Source: Steromphala cineraria (lineage: Eukaryota; Mollusca; Gastropoda; Trochida; Trochidae). From it: 64,000 bases of DNA. Positions 61,510 through 64,000 of this stretch are shown one piece after another. A program made the translations under genes and the position numbers. Position 1 is the first letter of the stretch, and each line of letters opens with the position of its first letter. The notes below the pieces were generated by a model. The model was not told the DNA's origin and ran no database searches. It saw only the letters and a list, made by a program, of their open reading frames with translations. The stretch is taken from contig OU744724.1 in NCBI GenBank assembly GCA_916613615.1, positions 26,894,171 to 26,958,170 of the forward strand, read 5' to 3'.

Positions 61510-62055
61510 AAGAGAAATCGATACAAGAACATGTATCGAAACGACTTGCTTTAAATATTAAACATTTTGTTACTGTATTCGTTGTAACGATATTTTGAGA
61601 AAAGCCTTGAGTTCATTAACTACATGTAGGAGATAATTTATGCAAATGACCGAAACGGCAGCCCCGGCATGTCGACATGAAAGCTGATCAAGTGTTGCTA
61701 ACTGACGATTGCGTTTCCTAAATATACGCTTGAAAGCCGTTCTTGTCGCGCACGACTAGATTTTCTTTTCCCGTTCTCCGAATCAAGTACTCGTTGCCGC
61801 CCATCAATTGTGGTAACTGAGACGCGGTTTAAATCCTGCACACATAATGATGACAACACCGAAAGCGGGGTCGTTAAAAGCTATGGCACTTTCGCAGAGG
61901 GCACTGTACTTTGGGCGTCGAATTAAGTATTTTCTAGTTGATTAAAACATGTAAATATGATAAAGTTTCGACGAAAGATTTTATACCGACTAATGCATTT
62001 CTTTATTCAATAGCTGAATTTTATCACCAACAGCATGCAAGTATGACGATAGCGC
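61510..62055. mobile_element. TTAA-flanked element, family B, copy 3 (inverted, diverged)
   Basis: 546 bp between TTAA at 61506-61509 and 62056-62059. In reverse it shares with copies 1 and 2 GCAAGTATGA near the end, CGACGAAAGATTTTAT, GCACTGTACTTTGGGCGTCG, and CGCACGACTAGATTTTCTTT. The length matches the other copies (545, 555). Confidence 0.75.
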
Positions 62056-62111
62056 TTAAAGGATAAATCGTTTCCCATCAATACCTTTCCTTATTTGACT
62101 TCAATTTTCAA

Positions 62112-62449
62112 AGGGGCAGTAGCAAATTTTTTGAAAATTTTATATTTTAAATTTTCTACTGATAAGTGTACGTTAATGCTAAATGTATTATTTTGATAGT
62201 TTCTAAATTGTCATTACACAAACCAATCATCTATGTCAGAGAACAAATTTTAAAGATTCACATAAATATTATTGGCGGCCCCTTTTTGTGTGAACACCTT
62301 AAATTCATTTTAAGAAAAAGGAATCGTATCGTACATTATATATTTGAATTATTAATGCTTCCTTTAGTATAATACATTGTCTTTCAATTGGAACCATTTT
62401 CTTTCCTGACATCACCTTATATTCCCCCTAAAAACGTTCTACTGCCCCT
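62112..62449. mobile_element. TTAA-flanked MITE, family A, inverted copy
   Basis: 338 bp; starts AGGGGCAGTAGCAAATTTTT and ends AAACGTTCTACTGCCCCT, flanked by TCAA (mutated) and TTAA (62450-62453). The internal CACCTTATATTCCCCC is the inverse of the block in the other copies. Confidence 0.85.
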
Positions 62450-62817
62450 TTAAAATGTACATGAAACTCAAAGAAGTCGTATATATTTTTGCCAACGATA
62501 GTTTCAGCGATGTTATCCCCTGTGGCTTTGTGACAGATGTTAAAGGCTTGCATATATAAGGTGTTTGTAGAACAGTTATGTTCAACCTTCAAACCCACAG
62601 GTATGTCAACATACCATTAACTTCCCATTCAACAATTAACTTGTTCCCTCAGCTTTAATATGTGTTAATTTAAGATACAAACCAGCGACCTTTATTTCGT
62701 TGCACTATTTATTTGAGTGCACTTAACCTTTAGTATTTAAAATGAGTTATTTTTAAACCCTTCAATCCTGATACGTAGTATCTTAAAGCGGTCAACTTTT
62801 AAAAACTCGACATTTAA

Positions 62818-63171
62818 AGGGGCAGTATCACGTTTTAGGGGGAATATAAGGTGATGTAAAGAAAATGAAAATCAATTGTTTCAATTGAAAGACAATGTAT
62901 TTAAACTAAATGGAGCAGTAATATTTCAAATATATAACGTAAAGTTTAGCCATGCGAATCCTTTTTCTTACACAAAATGAATTAAAGGTGTTCACAAAAA
63001 ATGACCGCCAATGGATTTTATATGAATCTTCATACTTTGTCCTCTGACTATGGATGTTTGGCTTGTTTAATGAGATTTTTTACACTATCAAAATAATACA
63101 TTTAACATTAACTTACAATTATCAGTGAAAATTTTCAATATAAAATCCTCAAAAAACGTGCTAGTGCCCTT
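62818..63171. mobile_element. TTAA-flanked MITE, family A, copy near the right end
   Basis: 354 bp; starts AGGGGCAGTATCACGTTTTA, ends AAAACGTGCTAGTGCCCTT, flanked by TTAA (62814-62817, 63172-63175). Same orientation as copies 1-3. Confidence 0.88.
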
Positions 63172-63482
63172 TTAAGTCCTGGGAATGGTAGGGAGATATA
63201 GCAGAAGTTTTCTCATTAAGGTAAAGTTTAAAGTTATGTTTCTATTCATTTTGAATTGTCTCAATTGACATTATCTGTTCTTATCTGCATTCGATTGAGA
63301 AAGTATGTAAAGCGTATCATATTTGAAAAGTTTAGGTACTGTCTTGAGTTCAGTGAAACGCATTTGTTCGGTTTGTTCGCGATAACTAATGCAAAAAGAA
63401 GGACACCCGCCGCAAACAGTGTGTAGCTGAACGCAAGGTAGGATTTTACATAAATCTTCAGTAAAGCACACGGGTGCACTTA

Positions 63483-63996
63483 TACCCCACTTCCGGTCTC
63501 GTTGCTACGGTTTCCTTTCTTCTAATTGCGGGTGTATTGACCAACACACCTATTTGTTTCAAATACACCTACTTTTTATTGCACACCCACATTCAGGTGA
63601 ACTTCGGAGATCTTCCACTTTGGTTTATCAACGGAGTTGTAAAATTAATATTTAAAATATATTTTTTGGGAGAAATTTTAACGAACAAAGTGGGAATCGA
63701 GACCGGGGCCTTTATATTGCAATATAACGCCTCTATGAACTGAGCTAATGAGGATTGACGCAAGTAGCGGTAATTTCTGTTGTGTCATGTCTATAATTGT
63801 TATCCTTGTTGTTATTTTGTCCTATATAAGCCTATGTAAAAGTTTGTACAAAAATTTCATGTCATGAAGTCAGTATATTTTTTAAAAGCCTAATGTTTCG
63901 GTTATTTTCTTTTGAACGAGTTAGGTCAGTTCATATATACATAGAGAAGAATGGACAGCTCTTTTTCGTCAAATATAACTTGACCGGAGTGGGGTA
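63483..63996. mobile_element. TIR element at the right edge, TTA/TAA-flanked
   Basis: Ends TACCCCACTTCCGGTC and, inverted, TACCCCACTCCGGTC, flanked by TTA (63480-63482) and TAA (63997-63999). 514 bp. The first bases resemble those of the 52.8-59.0 kb outer element (TACCCC), and the target is the same TWA type. It carries a tRNA-like segment on the minus strand. Confidence 0.75.
63691..63753 (-). ncRNA. tRNA-like segment with pol III A and B boxes
   Basis: Minus strand: TTAGCTCAGTTCATAGAGG matches an A box (TRGCNNAGYNGG-like), and 30 bp later GGTCTCGATTCCC matches a B box (GGTTCGANTCC with one change). The spacing is as in tRNA genes and tRNA-derived SINEs. The acceptor stem and CCA-side pairing are not convincing, so this is a tRNA-derived remnant rather than a working tRNA. 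Confidence 0.5.
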
Positions 63997-64000
63997 TAAG

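Noticed and set aside
63474..63743. 89-codon ORF near the right end
   Set aside because: It spans the left end of a TIR element and reads antisense to the tRNA-like segment; no protein features.

Overview
This is eukaryotic, AT-rich genomic DNA with phase-conserved spliceosomal introns, AATAAA signals, LINEs and many small inverted-repeat DNA elements. The repeat content and the secreted gene family suggest a lophotrochozoan animal, most likely a bivalve or gastropod mollusc. That placement is inference; no ribosomal or mitochondrial marker is present.

Positions 1-49.1 kb hold a tandem, same-strand (+) array of six paralogues of one secreted two-domain protein: gene 1 (3' part only, up to 1566), gene 2 (2586-10004), gene 3 (about 12582-16232), gene 4 (17804-24526), gene 5 (27398-35651) and gene 6 (40010-49106). 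Every complete copy has five coding exons: a signal-peptide exon, exons 2+3 for domain A and exons 4+5 for domain B. Intron phases are the same throughout (2,1,2,1), and each domain carries one early and one late cysteine. The fold resembles the VirK-like family (PF06903) as I remember it; this needs a profile search. Splicing the exons at the stated junctions gives open frames of 276 (gene 2), 263 (gene 4) and 257 (gene 5) codons. Gene 6 is a recent duplicate of gene 5 (about 26.7-38.3 kb versus 39.0-50.7 kb) and is broken by a 530-bp element inside exon 2.

The most unusual feature is a set of tandem repeat arrays that lie exactly against exon edges of these genes and copy the splice signal in each unit: the exon-4 acceptor of gene 2 (34-bp unit, 11 copies), the exon-2 donor of gene 3 (about 46 bp, about 10 donors), the intron-4 array ending at the exon-5 acceptor of gene 4 (55 bp, about 50 copies), the exon-2 donor of genes 5 and 6 (4 copies), and an old decayed array before exon 2 of gene 2.

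The rest is dense in transposons. Because genes 5 and 6 are duplicates, several insertions can be read against an empty site: a 2.9-kb TA-flanked element, a 1.46-kb TTAA-flanked element, a LINE, and small TTAA and TAA elements. Gene 6 intron 4 holds a LINE interrupted by a TTAA element and by a second LINE. From 50 to 64 kb there are hAT-like and LINE 3' fragments, a nested TIR element at 52.8-59.0 kb, a decayed minus-strand ORF region near 59.5 kb, one convincing minus-strand terminal exon (61153-61335), and a TIR element carrying a tRNA-like pol III promoter at the right edge.
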